Below are positions 1-12,262 of a DNA stretch of 64,000 bases, one piece after another. The stretch is taken from positions 5,421,180 to 5,485,179 of the forward strand of contig NC_034411.1 in NCBI RefSeq assembly GCF_002078875.1. The letters run 5' to 3'. The DNA is from Numida meleagris. Its lineage: Eukaryota > Chordata > Aves > Galliformes > Numididae. The notes below the pieces were generated by a model that was given only the letters and a program-made list of their open reading frames with translations, did no database searches and was not told the DNA's origin. How positions within the stretch are numbered: position 1 is the first letter of the stretch; each line of letters starts with the position of its first letter. A program made the translations under genes and the position numbers.

Positions 1-142
1 TATTCCCTATGTTCCTACCTAGTTTTAACTGCTACTGGTATGCAAATTCAGCCTTCCTGATTCCATCCCTGGGTAGTTTTCTACTCTCCTTTTGTTGCAT
101 GTCACTCATCATGTCTTTGTCTTGTAGTTCTTTGACCTAAAT

Positions 143-225
143 CATAGAATATCCCAAGTTGGAAAGGACTCAGCAAAGATTGCCGAGTCCAACTCCTTGC
201 TCCACACAGAACCACGCGATCTGCT
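143..225 (-). mobile_element. CR1 LINE 3'-end fragment
   Basis: The stretch begins with the reverse complement of the CR1 3' terminus (tcatagaat...) and continues into 'gagtccaactccttgctcc' and a 'ccacacagaaccac' block, typical of avian CR1 3' untranslated sequence. The element is minus-oriented, with its 3' end at the left. It is strongly 5'-truncated, as most CR1 copies are, and carries no coding sequence. Confidence 0.85.
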
Positions 226-1442
226 TTTTTTTAAGAGAGATCTATACAGTGAAGGGCCTCCTTTTAGATGTACCATAGCTTTCCCTACTCTTCTTCTGTG
301 CCTCTCCTTCCTGATCGCTAGCACTCATCTGTGACAGTGCACGGGTGTGTACTACCTCTCAGGTCTCTTCAACCCTGGTCCCATCATAGCCCAGTGAATA
401 CGGTGTGTTGGAACTTCCAGTTATTTGCTTTGTGAAAGGACATGAGATCAGGAAGGAGAGCCACCACTTGGAAAAAGGCAGAGATATGCCAGCCAGAAAA
501 CAGAGGTAAAAGCTCTTGAAGCACTATGTTGGCTGCTTAAACTGGCAAGATTGTCCTGAAGACAAATGGATTATGATGATTTATGCAACCACTTAATTAG
601 CTTAGAAATTATAAATTCTTTAATAATGGTGGATATGCATAAATGTGCAAACATGGATATACACAGATAGTTATGTGTTACTGTGATGGATTAACACATT
701 CTTTTATGGCTTTCTGGACTGTTGGTTTTATTACATATAATTGTAATTACTTTTTGGTGTCAAGATTACTGGATAGGAACTTTCAGAGATTTTAATACAG
801 TTAGTGTGATTAATATAGTTGTACATATATAAAAGTAGGAAAATGAAGACTGTCATTACACAATAAACATTTGCCAAAGATTACTCTCAGTTGAATTTTC
901 AGTATTCATCTAACATTTCCAATTTCATTTTTTTACGGTAATCATGGTATGTATGTTTTTGTAAGTCAATTATTTTGCATTTTTTTTTCCTTCTTGCTTT
1001 TATGGACATTATGCAAATTACATCGTTTTTTAAAGCATTTACAATTACAATTAAAAGGAAGTATATTTCCACACAATAGCCAATCTTTTCTTTTTTGCAA
1101 AATAAATAAATCGTTTTTATCCTCCATGAATTTAGGTGAAGGTGCATAGCTGGTCTGGGAAATAATCATTGAATTAAGTCGTTTGAAGAAGATATTTCCC
1201 TACATACCTGCTTCTTTGTGCGTGTAAGACAGATGAGATCATAGCTTCTCTCACAGGCTTGTTTGGCGAGTACGATGAACATCAACAGCATGTACTTAAT
1301 TATTCTGTTCTGATTTCAAGATATTTTGGGAATCAGTACACTAACAGTCATCAGTCAATACCTACGTAGCCAAAGACAAATATATTTTGTATAGCCACTC
1401 CAGAAGAGGTCGGGAGTTTTGTCATTTTGACCTGTTTGTGTA

Positions 1443-2032
1443 TGGTTGTGGTTTAACCCTGCGGGCGGCTGAACACCACACAGCCTCTTGCTCACTCATC
1501 CCTCGTGATGGGATGGAGGAGAGAATCAGAAAAAAAAAAAGGTAGAACTCACAGATTGAGAGAAAAACAACTTACTAAGACAGAAAAGGGAAAGTTAAAT
1601 AACAGTAATGATATTTTTATTTATATATAAATATATGTATTTATAAAACCAATAATGCACGAAGCACTTACTCACCACCCACTGACCGATGCCCAGTCAG
1701 TGCTCAAGCAGCAGCAGACCCCTTGCCAACTTCCATCAGTTTTATAGTTTTTTCACGTGATGCCATATGGTATGGAATATCCCTTTGACCTGGTTAGATT
1801 GGCAGTCCTGGTTCTGTTCCCTCCCAGTTCCTTGTGCCCCCTCAGCCTCCCACACTGGCAGGACAGCACAAGAAGCTGAGAAAATGAAATGTCCTTGGCT
1901 CTGTGCCACACTGCTCAGCAACAACTCAACATAGGTGTGTTATCAGCTGTTGTTTTTCTCCTAAAGCCAAAACGTAGCATCACACCAGACACGATGAAGA
2001 AAATCAACTCTGTCCCAGCTGAAACCAAGATG
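1443..2032 (-). mobile_element. Solo LTR of an avian endogenous retrovirus, antisense to the gene
   Basis: The segment resembles a widespread avian LTR family when read on the minus strand. The right end on the + strand carries the 'cagctgaaaccaag' block and the left end the 'gtggtttaaccctgcggg' block, with 'gccatatggtatggaata' and 'caccacccactgaccgatgc' between them. It is flanked by the direct repeat gtgta at 1438-1442 and 2033-2037, which fits a 5-bp target-site duplication. On the minus strand a TATA-like box lies near 1739-1747, a CACGTG site at about 1757-1762, and an AATAAA at 1616-1621. No internal viral genes or second LTR are present, so it is a recombination-derived solo LTR. The family name is from memory of bird repeats and was not checked. 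The ancestral CA end appears mutated at 2031-2032. Confidence 0.8.
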
Positions 2033-2365
2033 GTGTATGAACTTTTTAATGATTGTAGGATGCATATGCAGAAGTTCTAAATACGTGTTTAATTTCTGCA
2101 TTGAGGAGAGTTTTGATTTTTATATTCAGAAAGCTTTCAGTCTGAAAGAGTTCAATTTTTCACAGTTCTGAGGGAAAAATAGAGTATCTATATCTAGTTG
2201 CCACTTCAAGTTATTAATTGAATAATCACTCTTCATTCCACTTGACTTCATGGGCCATGACTCCAGCAGATGGAATCAGCAGTTGGCACTAATATTGATG
2301 ATCCTGTTTTGTTGAGCTGTCCATATCCTGTCTGCTTTGGGGTTATTTCTCCAGTTCCTGTGCTT

Positions 2366-2386
2366 AAAAAAAAAAAAAAAAAAAAA
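2366..2386. repeat. Poly-A run
   Basis: An uninterrupted A-run of about 20 bases, followed shortly by a T-run near 2392-2400. No retroposed gene or SINE body was recognised immediately 5' of it, so it is recorded as simple sequence. Confidence 0.9.
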
Positions 2387-4540
2387 GTACCTTTTTTTTT
2401 CCGAAGTAAAAGAGCTTTTGGATTCATGGAGAGCATATGTTGCAAGCTACATGTGCGTGTAGGACCTCTGGCAGAGATTCAAGTATTCAAGTATTTTAAA
2501 TCTAACCTAAATGTCTGTGCCTACAATTTGTTTTCGGTTAGGTGTTCCTGAAGGGCCAATATCTAGCCAAAAGAAAATAGGGAGAAGCATACGGACTCAA
2601 ATGAGACATAGATTCGTATCTGTACCAATTTCAGAGTGAAGAATGTAGTAGAATAGTGCAGATTTTACAGAACCAGTCCTAATTAAAACCTGGTGGCAAG
2701 CAATAGAGGAAAAAAAACTGATCTTGGTTTGGTGTCAGCTGAAGTCGATGGGAATATGCCCATTAGGTGCTGGATTAGAACTTGGGTACAGCTGAGGAAT
2801 TATCTCGGAGGAAGAAGTAACAGATGACCAAATGCATGTCTTATTGGGCAATGTACACATTATGAAAGTAATCTCTTGTGTTTCTACCACCCTGAAGTAC
2901 AAATATCTAATTATTTGCAAAAAGGCCTGTCTTTCTATGTTTTTCCTCCTAAATAAATAGTAAACTAATATTAATTGCATGTCTGCAATCTCTATTAACA
3001 TCTATGTTAATACTGTAAAATCAAACAGACATGACCGATCATTTTAGTGAGTTAATCACATAACATCACTGCATATTTTGGATACACTAGAATAAGAGGA
3101 AAAATATTTAGAAGTAACAATAGCCCAATCTTAGTAAATATACATACTCAGGACCACTCTTATAATGGCATTTAACATGCAAGGTTTTGACCCATCTGTT
3201 TGTTTTCCTGAACGCTGTTTCTTGTTGCAACTGCTAGCTTAACTGCACCATTTAATTCAGTGAGTTTGGATATTAATATACTTCATATAGCGTGCTGATA
3301 GGATGGCTTCAGCCAAAAGGACAGATTTAGTAATGCCAGGTACAGACTTGTGCACTTTTAGATCTCTGCTCTCCTTTGTAAGTAATATACTACGTAAGCA
3401 AAGAGAAGGACCAGATGACCTAATAGCCTTGTCTTCCTCTAACTTCTCTGCTTTAATGCTGCAGAGTCATGATGCTTAATGTTTTAAGCTCCATTAAGGG
3501 AAGATTATTCTAAACTTTAACTTCTGAAGGACTTAGCTTTTATACCCATAGCTTCACATACCTACTCATAGAAGCGTGCAAAATAAGCCCTAATACTGCC
3601 ATAATTGTGTGCACAATTGCAGTGATTGCATCTGGAAATTACAGACCCATGTGCTGTTATGAGAAGCATAGTCCAGATATGCAATGATGCTGCATTATTA
3701 TGCACTGACATAAGTTAATTCTCTTACCATAAAACAAAAACAACAACAAGAAAAAAAACCACAAAACCTCATGCAGAAGTTTTCAGTTCTGAAGCTGTCT
3801 TCTCCTCTCTGGCATCACTCCCCATGTTGTACCAAGGCCTTTTGACCTCACCTGAGTAAATGCTACCACCCAGCTGTCCCATTTCTCATCTCATAGTTGT
3901 TTATATGCATTGCCCTGCTGGTTATGCCATTTCTGTCCCAAATGTCCTACTTAGCCACCAGATGTTAATTCAGAAGTCGCAGCCAGCTATAGGATGGCAG
4001 GCCTATATTGATCTCACTGATGCTAATAAGAGAAGCCCAACTATAAACAGTGCTGTATAAATACTCTATTTCCTTGTACGTTCCACTGTGTACACACTCA
4101 TGCAAACCTGGGTACTTTTTACTTTGGAGGGAGACTTTCTCTTTTACTGAGAGGAAAATAGGAAACACTTGTAGACAGCAAGATTTTGAAACTGTGAGGG
4201 ATTTATGAAATAGCTTACTTTGAGAAAGACTGTCAGGTTTAAGTGGTGTGTTGACCCTCTGAATTAGCCTACAAGTAGGAATGATGTTTCCCAGTGTTAG
4301 AGCTCAGAAACCTGATCATGATTAGAAAAGCTTTGAATGTGATCGGTTCAGACACCGATGTAGGTGTTGTGTTTTTAAACAGAAATTGGCAAGCAGAATT
4401 CCATAGTATTTGGCTAGTTGTTCTGATAGACGTACACGCTACTGTAAAGCACAAAGGGTTAAGAGTTGTATTTTGACCACCACAGAAGTCATTATTTTGA
4501 ATCTTGAAGGAATCCCTGTCTATAAAATGAGGGAAATCTT

Positions 4541-4580
4541 AAAAAAATAAAAAAATAAAAAAATAAAAAAATAAAAAAAA
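4541..4580. repeat. Microsatellite, period 8 (AAAAAAAT), about 5 copies
   Basis: Five consecutive units of seven A and one T are visible, ending in an A-run. The copies are perfect, so this is a likely length polymorphism. It sits in a large intron, far from any exon. Confidence 0.95.
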
Positions 4581-7390
4581 GCAGTGAAATTGCAAATGAG
4601 ATCTAATTCTCCTGGGATAGTGCCTCTGTATCCTTTAATGAACATTGAAAGGTTCTGTATAGAGTACAGAAAGACCTTTTATTTTGAGACGGTAACAGCT
4701 CTGACTTCTTTCAGTATCAGCCCCTTCCCTTTCTGTCTTTGTGCTGACAATTAAGATGTTGGTTATACTATCTAATGTGTTCAGATACTCCTGAAAGACC
4801 TGGTTGGACACTTGCACTTAAGCTTGATTGACATGTGACTTTTGGGCTAGGAGGAAGCCTCACAGGTTTGTTAGATGATAAAATTTGTCACTGGAGGGGT
4901 GAGTGTTGATTGAAATGCTCCTATTGATTCGGTCCCCTGATGTGAATCATTGTCTACCCAAAAAGGGAAAATAGCAGGTAGTGCAGAGTGGCATTAGAAC
5001 CAAAGAGGCCATCCATCAATATGGTCAATTATAAATATTCACATTCCTTTGAAAGATAATGGGAGAGTGTTGGCGGGGATAAATCTTTAAAAGCCTGGTT
5101 ATTTTTCAGGATCTCTCTTTTGCATTGAGCTTCTTACTGAACAACATCATTGCTCTTGAGTAACCCCTGTAAAAGGTTGACAAAGTGTGTATTTCATGTT
5201 GTTTTTTGTTTTCCTTTTCCTTTCCCCACAGTATTTCTTGTGGTTCCTTCTGTATTCTCACCAGCCTAGAAATAAATATATCTTAGCACTTTGATTTCAT
5301 CAAAATATTGTAGTTGAATCTTAAATTCAGATGAACAAATGTGGTGACATGAACATGGTCCTCTGTTAACTGCTGTCAGGAAAGATCTACTTCCTGATGG
5401 CAAGCTAGACATCAAAGTGTGTTCTACACCACTTATTTACTGATCTTTAAAGGCCCTTCATGCTCTGAACTATATGGAACTGTATATACAGAAATGCTGT
5501 GCTAGAAGCAATTTTTAAGGACAATATTCAGTTTGGGCTTGTAGGCCTAAAATGTAATGTTCACTCCTTAGAATTAAATAGGTGAAATTAAATTCAATGG
5601 TTCACGTGCAGATCTCCATTTTAGAATACTGTTGACATTTTGAGCTGTAGCTTCTTGTAAATTCTTGCCAGCTTCTAAGTCCATAGCTGCTCTTTTAGGA
5701 CTTCAGTGCAGTAGAGAGCCACGATTCCCAGGAGGGCAGGTGGAGAATGTTTCTGAGTAGCTTTTTGGGTTCCATGTGGAGCCAATGGTTTGTCTCTCAA
5801 AGGAACATAGAATTCCCTTTCACATTGCAAGTTAAGTTTTCATATCCTTATTTATTTTCGTACTTAATTTGGAAACTTCTAGCACTTGGATTCTGTATAT
5901 GTGTAGGATATGGAAGGGTAGTATCTATAGCTAGTATCTGTATCTAGAGCTGAGTCCTTTATGAGAAATGGTGCATCTTGTTGCTGAGAGCTTTTTACAT
6001 ACCCAGCCACATATACAGTAGATGACTGTGTAGGGTATGTACAACAGCAGAAGAGATGGGAGTGTTCAGAACATTAGGCAATTTATAATACACATGTAAA
6101 TTCTTCTTCCTTTTTTTTTTTTTTTTGGCTGCTGTTTTTTTCTAGTTGCTAATTAACTAATTAATTTGAGGTGATTCTTTCTTTCTCCCAGCATGGCAAT
6201 AGGGCTAAATCGAGAAAGGTCACGTGCATTCCTATGTTTCCTGGTTATAACTGTGTTCAGGATGTCTTTTCAGCATGCACATAAAATCTGTTTTCTTTAG
6301 GTTTCTCCCTTTCCCAAGCCCTCAGCTGGCCATAAGGAACTGGGAGGTCTGGTGGAAAGTCAAATGACAAAAAGGCATTTTCCTATCGCTGCTTAATAGA
6401 TTCAATATATGCAGTGAATTGAGTTTTAAGCATCTGGTGTTCTCTGCTTTCAACCCAGAATTTGGTCAAGCAACCTTTTGAAGAATATTCTAATTAGTGA
6501 GCCTTCCTTCATTAAATGTCTTAATTTACAAATACCTTTTATGATTAATTTCTAGCTTGGCCTTCCTTCTGTGCTAACGGGCTTTCTGTGCTACCAGTTT
6601 GTACCTACAGGTCTATCTTAGCAAACAAACAGTAATTTGATGCTTACGATAAGAAGATAAAAAACTCTGATCAAGATGTATAAAACCTCTTAATTCTTAA
6701 AATGTAACCATCAATTTTAAGTACTGTGAACTTCAGTCTCTACAAATATTAGAAACCTTAAGCTTCACTGCATCAGTTACTCTTTTACTCAGAAAGATTT
6801 CCTTTTCCTTCATCTTCCTATTGCCTTCTGGCTAAGGAGTTGAAATGCTTTTTTTTTTTTTTCTCCAAACAGAACATTTCTATCTCATAAAACTTTCATT
6901 TCCTTAACTTTACTTTGCTATCAAACTCGATTCCCTGCCTCTCATTTCATTACCCATTTCAGTCAATATTCATTAGTTACTGTGTTATTACACTGAGTGG
7001 AGAATTGAGCTGAGAGGGAGTCATTTCACCACAATTCTGTAGTACAGTTTAATATATATTACATTAAAAACTACATATTAAAAATTATAAACTTTTCTTT
7101 TCCTGAAGAGATTAAGAGCTTGTTAAGTAGTAGGTCATTTTAACATGATCTTTCTTCCGTGCTGTCATGGGAAAGTTAGGCAAAATCCAACCCAAGCTGA
7201 AAGATAGTTCTTATGATCCTTTTCTAGCATGTGATGCAGTAATTAATTTTCATAAGAGAAAGACATTAGGCACTGAATGGAGCACTGAGATAAAATGTAC
7301 TCACAGTTGTGATATCGCGTGTGGTAAAATTTGATACGATAACACCGTTTCAAAGTAATATATTTAATATTTTCTTTTCATATTTTAAAG

Positions 7391-7474
7391 AAGGATTGGA
7401 ACAAAAAGGCCAGCCTCTGTCTCCCACAAAGTGCAAAGCAGAGCATGCTGAAGACCTGCAAGATGATGCTGAAG
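7391..7474 (+). CDS. MACROD2: MACROD2 C-terminal tail exon A (28 codons, phase 1-1)
   Basis: This exon encodes part of the disordered acidic tail of MACROD2. The family removes ADP-ribose from acidic residues of mono-ADP-ribosylated proteins through an N-terminal macro domain, which is not in this window. The exon follows 'cttttcatattttaaag', a mediocre acceptor, and ends at GAAG|gtaggt. Both ends are phase 1, and the 84 nt keep the frame. The peptide starts GLEQKGQPLSP and ends EHAEDLQDDAE, with charged and Ser/Pro residues and no hydrophobic core. It compares loosely with the human stretch ending EEMEEQSQDA, so identity rests mainly on phase, length and order relative to the later, better conserved exons. 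The lysine/cysteine middle part is not obviously conserved. The exon could be alternatively spliced, because skipping it leaves the frame intact. Confidence 0.72.
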
Positions 7475-10400
7475 GTAGGTGGTCTGACCGCTTTTCAGAG
7501 CTATTGCTAAATTTTACATGTGGGGGGAAAGGTTGATGCTGAGTTCTTGAGAAAAAAATGGAATACTTTTATTTAAGAATGTTATTTGCACACACTTGGA
7601 AAGTTACTTTTGGCCTCAGTCAGGAGACTGTAATTCACCTAAGAGTATTTCATCTCAAGGTAGATTTAGATTTACAAATGCGTTTTTACTGATTATTGCT
7701 GATATAAAATGGAAAAATGTTGCTGTTTTATGTCTAACCTGTTCTGACTTAACATAATTAATAATATAAAATGTAACGTTGCACAGTGTTTGTGTCACGC
7801 TGGTTGCTTAAGCTGCCCAAGTAAATCAACTACCCACAGCGATACATGGAACAATAAAATTCTTGCTTTCCTTCTCTACAAGAGAATTTTACTGTATCCC
7901 TTTCTACTCCACTTACGGTGTTTATGGCTTTGGATCTTATGCGTTGTGCTACATATCTCCATGGTCAGAAGTCACAGATGCTTACCATTATGCCTGTGTT
8001 GTTCTGAAAAGCGCTTTCCTGCATTTGAGTCTGAGTGCTGTCCACGTCAGTCTAAAATTGGATCAAAGTATCTTTTCCTAATGTGTATCTCATTGGGAGA
8101 GTTGCTAAAAGATGTTAACATCAAAGATATAATTTTCAATGAGGAGTTTGACGTTGGTCTTCTATTTGTGGAAGAACAAAATGCCCAAATGCTAGAGAAT
8201 TCCCCTTAGGTGAAATAGTTAAAAGGATGAACCTCAATCTTTAATCCATGACAGTTCCTTATCGTGGATTCTCTTTGACCTAATGTTCCTTAAGTGACAC
8301 ATCTCATTCTGCACCTCAACCAGTGGCTCCATGTTCTTCATCATTTTGACCTTGCGCTGTGCTTTCAGCTCCTAAAATATTCTGACTGGGGTGTAGTGTG
8401 AGTCATAAAGAGCAGAAAAATGTTAACATCTATCACTTTAAGTAACTGCTAGTAACATCCTGTCACTAACATTGTGACTGGTTGTTAATGGCAAGTACTT
8501 AAAGCAATAGCTGTCATCGCCTGGAAGGTGTGGGGGGACCCAAGAAATCTCATCCTGACTGGTCTTCTTTTCTTTCTTGTTGCACTAAACCCAACTGAAG
8601 TTAAAATACCAATGTACATTTGGATTAGAAAATTCTATGATGACAAACCACATGTCGATTTGTATGCAGGCTAAATGGGGTGTGGGATTGTGGTGTCATT
8701 TTCCATATTCCTAAGTATTCCATAATATATATGTTGGAGTGTGACTAAAAGCCTTCATTGTATCACTGTCTTAAAAAATAATAATAGGAGAGGCAAAAAA
8801 AAAAAAAAAAAAAGTTGTTAGCTTTTCTTTCCATTGGAAAATAAGCTGATGTTGTTCCACTGTTTGCTTGGTTTACTGAATTCTGTCTCCTAGTTTGCTA
8901 TTCCTGTCAGTGTTTTCCTGGTGACCTACAGTTCACTTTGTAGAGTACAAACAAATGCATTGGAAGGATGAAGTAAATAGCATGGCAATAGAATGATTGC
9001 ATTACCCTCGAGCTGTAAAATGTCTGAACTCCTTGAATTTGATGCCGTACAGTAGATTTTTGCTGATGCAGAGTCGAGGCCTGTAACACATAATCACTGC
9101 TGCGGAATTTAATCTGGCTGGTGACAGACTCCTCTTCTCCTTAGGCAGAAATCAGGCCTATAATGTTTAGGAGTAAAAGCCTCAATTTAGGCTTGAAAGT
9201 TGTGTTAGGGGAAAAAAAAATTAAAAAATAATTAAAGTGTTTGTTGAGGGGGAAGAAACCTGGATCAGATCTCAGCAGAATTACCTGTGCCTGTGTTTTG
9301 AAGAATCGCTCCAGACACTGAATTCCTATGAAGCTGCAGAGTGGCCAGAGTCTAATGTAACACACCTGTGAGTTATTTCCATTTAAGTAAATAGGATTTG
9401 CACGCATTTGTCTGGGAACAGAGTTTAGTTTCTGTCGTTCTAATTATTAGCTGTTGGTTTTGGCTAATTGAAGGAATTGTTATTGTGGAGCTTTGAGGAT
9501 CAAGAAGGCTGTGGATGTGTGACATGAACCAGGACCACATGACCACGTGTCTGAAAGATTTTGTTCGGATAGGTAGAGATTTGGTTTCCTTTCCAAGAAA
9601 CTGCCTTTATTAATTTATTGTATTTTGAGGGATAAAAATAAAAAAGAAGGATTTTTGGGTCGCTAATAGATGTAAGCAGCCTCAAAACCCAGTAAAGCCG
9701 ATCTCTGGCTGGGGCCAACTTTGCTCCACCATGCTCCAACTTGCTTTACCATGAATTTTCCTCATGGTGAAACTGAAGTGCTTTGTGTTCAGAGTGTTTT
9801 AACCTTCAGGTAGTTCGCATGCAAATATATCTTTTATCAATAAAAACTAGTCCGAAGCTACTTACATTTAACACAAGATATTATTTTCTCCTTGATGCCC
9901 TGACTAGATATAAAATATTTAACAGATACACACTGGGACCCAGGAAGAACTAGATATTTTTCCTCCCTGCAGCTTCCAGTGTCCCTTTAGACCAAAGCTG
10001 GGAATACAGTTTGCTGTTTTCGCAGCCTCCTGCCACACGTGCCCTCATGGCATCCTGTAGAAACTATTCCGAGTTCGGTATTACTTCTGCAGTAGTATTT
10101 TTCTGCAGCACACCAAGCTGCTTCACTGGCTTGAGATAACGGAGCAAAGCCTTTTCAGTGCATCTTAAAATCTCCACAGAAGATCACAGAAAGTAGGCTC
10201 CTTCATTTCTGCCCTCTCCGCAATCAAGGAAAGTCGAACAAGTGGCTGTAGGTAAGGAGCTTGTTTTGCAGTAAGCTAAGATAAACACTTGACATGCTAA
10301 TGAAAGCAATTTTGTACGGAACCTCTGAAGTATTAGTGGTGCCTGTTATTATGCTATTAGATATATTGTTCTCTGCATTCAGCCTGTTGATAGTGAAAAG

Positions 10401-12035
10401 CTAGTGTGAACTGCCTAGCCGATTGTCCTGTCACTTGTTGTATTCAGTAGTTTTTCATTCTAGTGCGAGGTATTGTCTGGAGAAATGGATAGCTTGGATG
10501 CATGGAGAAACATTCTTTACCTCCAGGTTACCTGCAGCATTTCAGGTTTTAGGTGTGCAAACATGCAGTGTAATTTAGCTATTTACTTATTTCTGTATGT
10601 ATTTTCCTTGGGTCCTGCTAGGTGGGAAAAATAAGCCAGTGGCCATTTTGCCTTTCCCTTGGTCGGGTGCACTTGGTGAACTCCAAGGTGAGAAAAATAT
10701 TTTTGGTACTAAAGCAAATTTAGCGTGTCTTCAGAAACTTCATAACACAGGCATAAAGTAATGGCATAGACAAAATGGCGATACTGGTCACAGTATTGTA
10801 GTCATGAGATAGCAGTAATGTCAAAGGTCATGTTTTCATCCTTCTGATCCCTACCAAGTAACATCAGACTCTCTTTAAAGAAGCCTAATGAATTTCAAAG
10901 TGTTCCTGACTTCTCTTTATCTCCCCTGATGGCCTCCTGTGTGGGCTGAACGGTGAGATTCATGCTGTAGGTTTTCTTGATACGGGGAGAAGCAAAACTG
11001 TTTGCCCTTTTGTTTCTTTCTGGATTTCTCAGTGAGATATAAAATGGAGCCTGTCCGGGAGCTGCCCCATCTTTTCCCTCCATGGTCCACAGGTGATCAA
11101 TATTGTATCAAAGATGACTAACACAGCCAATAATAGTGGTATAAATGCCTGATCTTTCTCCTCCTCCAGGAGGAAGATAATCAATCCATGCAGCAAAAGC
11201 CATTTCTATGCCTTCCTAAGGTCAGGATCCTGCTTGTTCTCCTTTGAGGAGTGTGAAGACAGAGCTGGAGCTCTGCAAGTTATCTCACTCCAGCTTTTCT
11301 CCTGAGCTTCTCCCAGAATGAAGTGCTAGGTTCTTCCTGATAGATTGATAGACTGTTGGTCTCACATGATCCCCTTATCTGAGACCCAGTGTATTTGTGA
11401 GGAGCTAGAGTGTTGGGATTGCTCATCTGGGATGAACTTTGCCTGCTTTCCATTCACCTACTGGGAAGGAGAATGGTTTGATGGATAAGCCAAGCCAGGA
11501 ATGTCAAAAGGAACACAAATCACCTTGAAGACAGTTGGTAGAGTTGGTTTCTTTGCCTGATAGGGTCACCACACCACTGACCCCTTAGCTTTCAAGGGCA
11601 GCATCAGATTTCAGAAATACTGTTCATCAGTGTTGGGACTCAGGGCTCGTTAGCAAGATCATGTGTTGCTCTGAATCAATTGTGCTGTGTCTACAGGAGA
11701 AGTCACCTGTCTGATTTGAGTGTGCAGTAGAAATGAGGCCAAGTAGAGGTGCATCTTAGCTCAACAATGCTGTGGTTCAGCAGGCCATTAGGAAGGATGC
11801 TCACCCAGAGGGAGACACCCTCGCTCCTCATCCCTTTTCCAAGAAAGATTTGTCCTTTGACAAAAAATGCATAGTCTTGGGTCAAGCAGATAAAACTAAT
11901 TTTACAGCTTAGTCCATTTGTCACAACGTTAAGACTTCTCCTTCCTTCTTCTCCTTTACAACACAATTTTTGCAGCTTTGCTCCTTGCTTCCTGGCTTCA
12001 TAGAGAGGAGGATACAGTATGTGCAGTGGCAAAAG

Positions 12036-12262
12036 TCATAGAATCATAGAATCATTAAGTTTGGAAAAGACGACTAAGATCATCTTGTCTAAGCCCAAGC
12101 CAACCCCACCATGCCCATCAACCATGTCCCTCAGTGCCACATCTCCACTGTTCTTGAACACCTCCAGGGATGGTGACTCCACCACCTCCCTGGGCAGCCT
12201 GCGCCAGTGCCTCACCGCTCTTTCTCAGAAGGAAATGTTTCCTGATATCCAACCTGAAAAGA
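12036..12262 (-). mobile_element. CR1 LINE 3' fragment
   Basis: The left end has the tandem 'tcatagaatcatagaatcat' CR1 terminus in reverse complement. It is followed by 'ccaccatgcccatcaaccatg', 'ccctcagtgccacatctcc', 'cctccagggatggtgactcc' and 'ctgggcagcctg', the standard CR1 3' region. It stops after 'gatatccaacctgaaaaga'. It is non-coding, 5'-truncated and lies antisense to MACROD2. Confidence 0.95.

Larger units (their letters stand above)
1..7390 (+). other. MACROD2: MACROD2 intron (3' part), upstream of first visible exon
   Basis: No coding exon with convincing splice sites was found here. The stretch is AT-rich and non-repetitive apart from a CR1 fragment near 143-225, a solo LTR at about 1443-2032, an A-run near 2366-2386, an (A7T) microsatellite at 4541-4580 and T-runs near 6111-6126 and 6849-6862. 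It ends at the acceptor before 7391. Calling it intron is an inference from the phase-1 start of the next exon, whose first codon needs one base from an upstream exon. The macro-domain exons must lie upstream of the window. Confidence 0.75.

Noticed and set aside
7790..8209. 139-codon plus-strand open frame
   Set aside because: A hydrophobic and Cys-rich mixture with no family match, shortly after exon A in intron sequence. No acceptor in a suitable phase.
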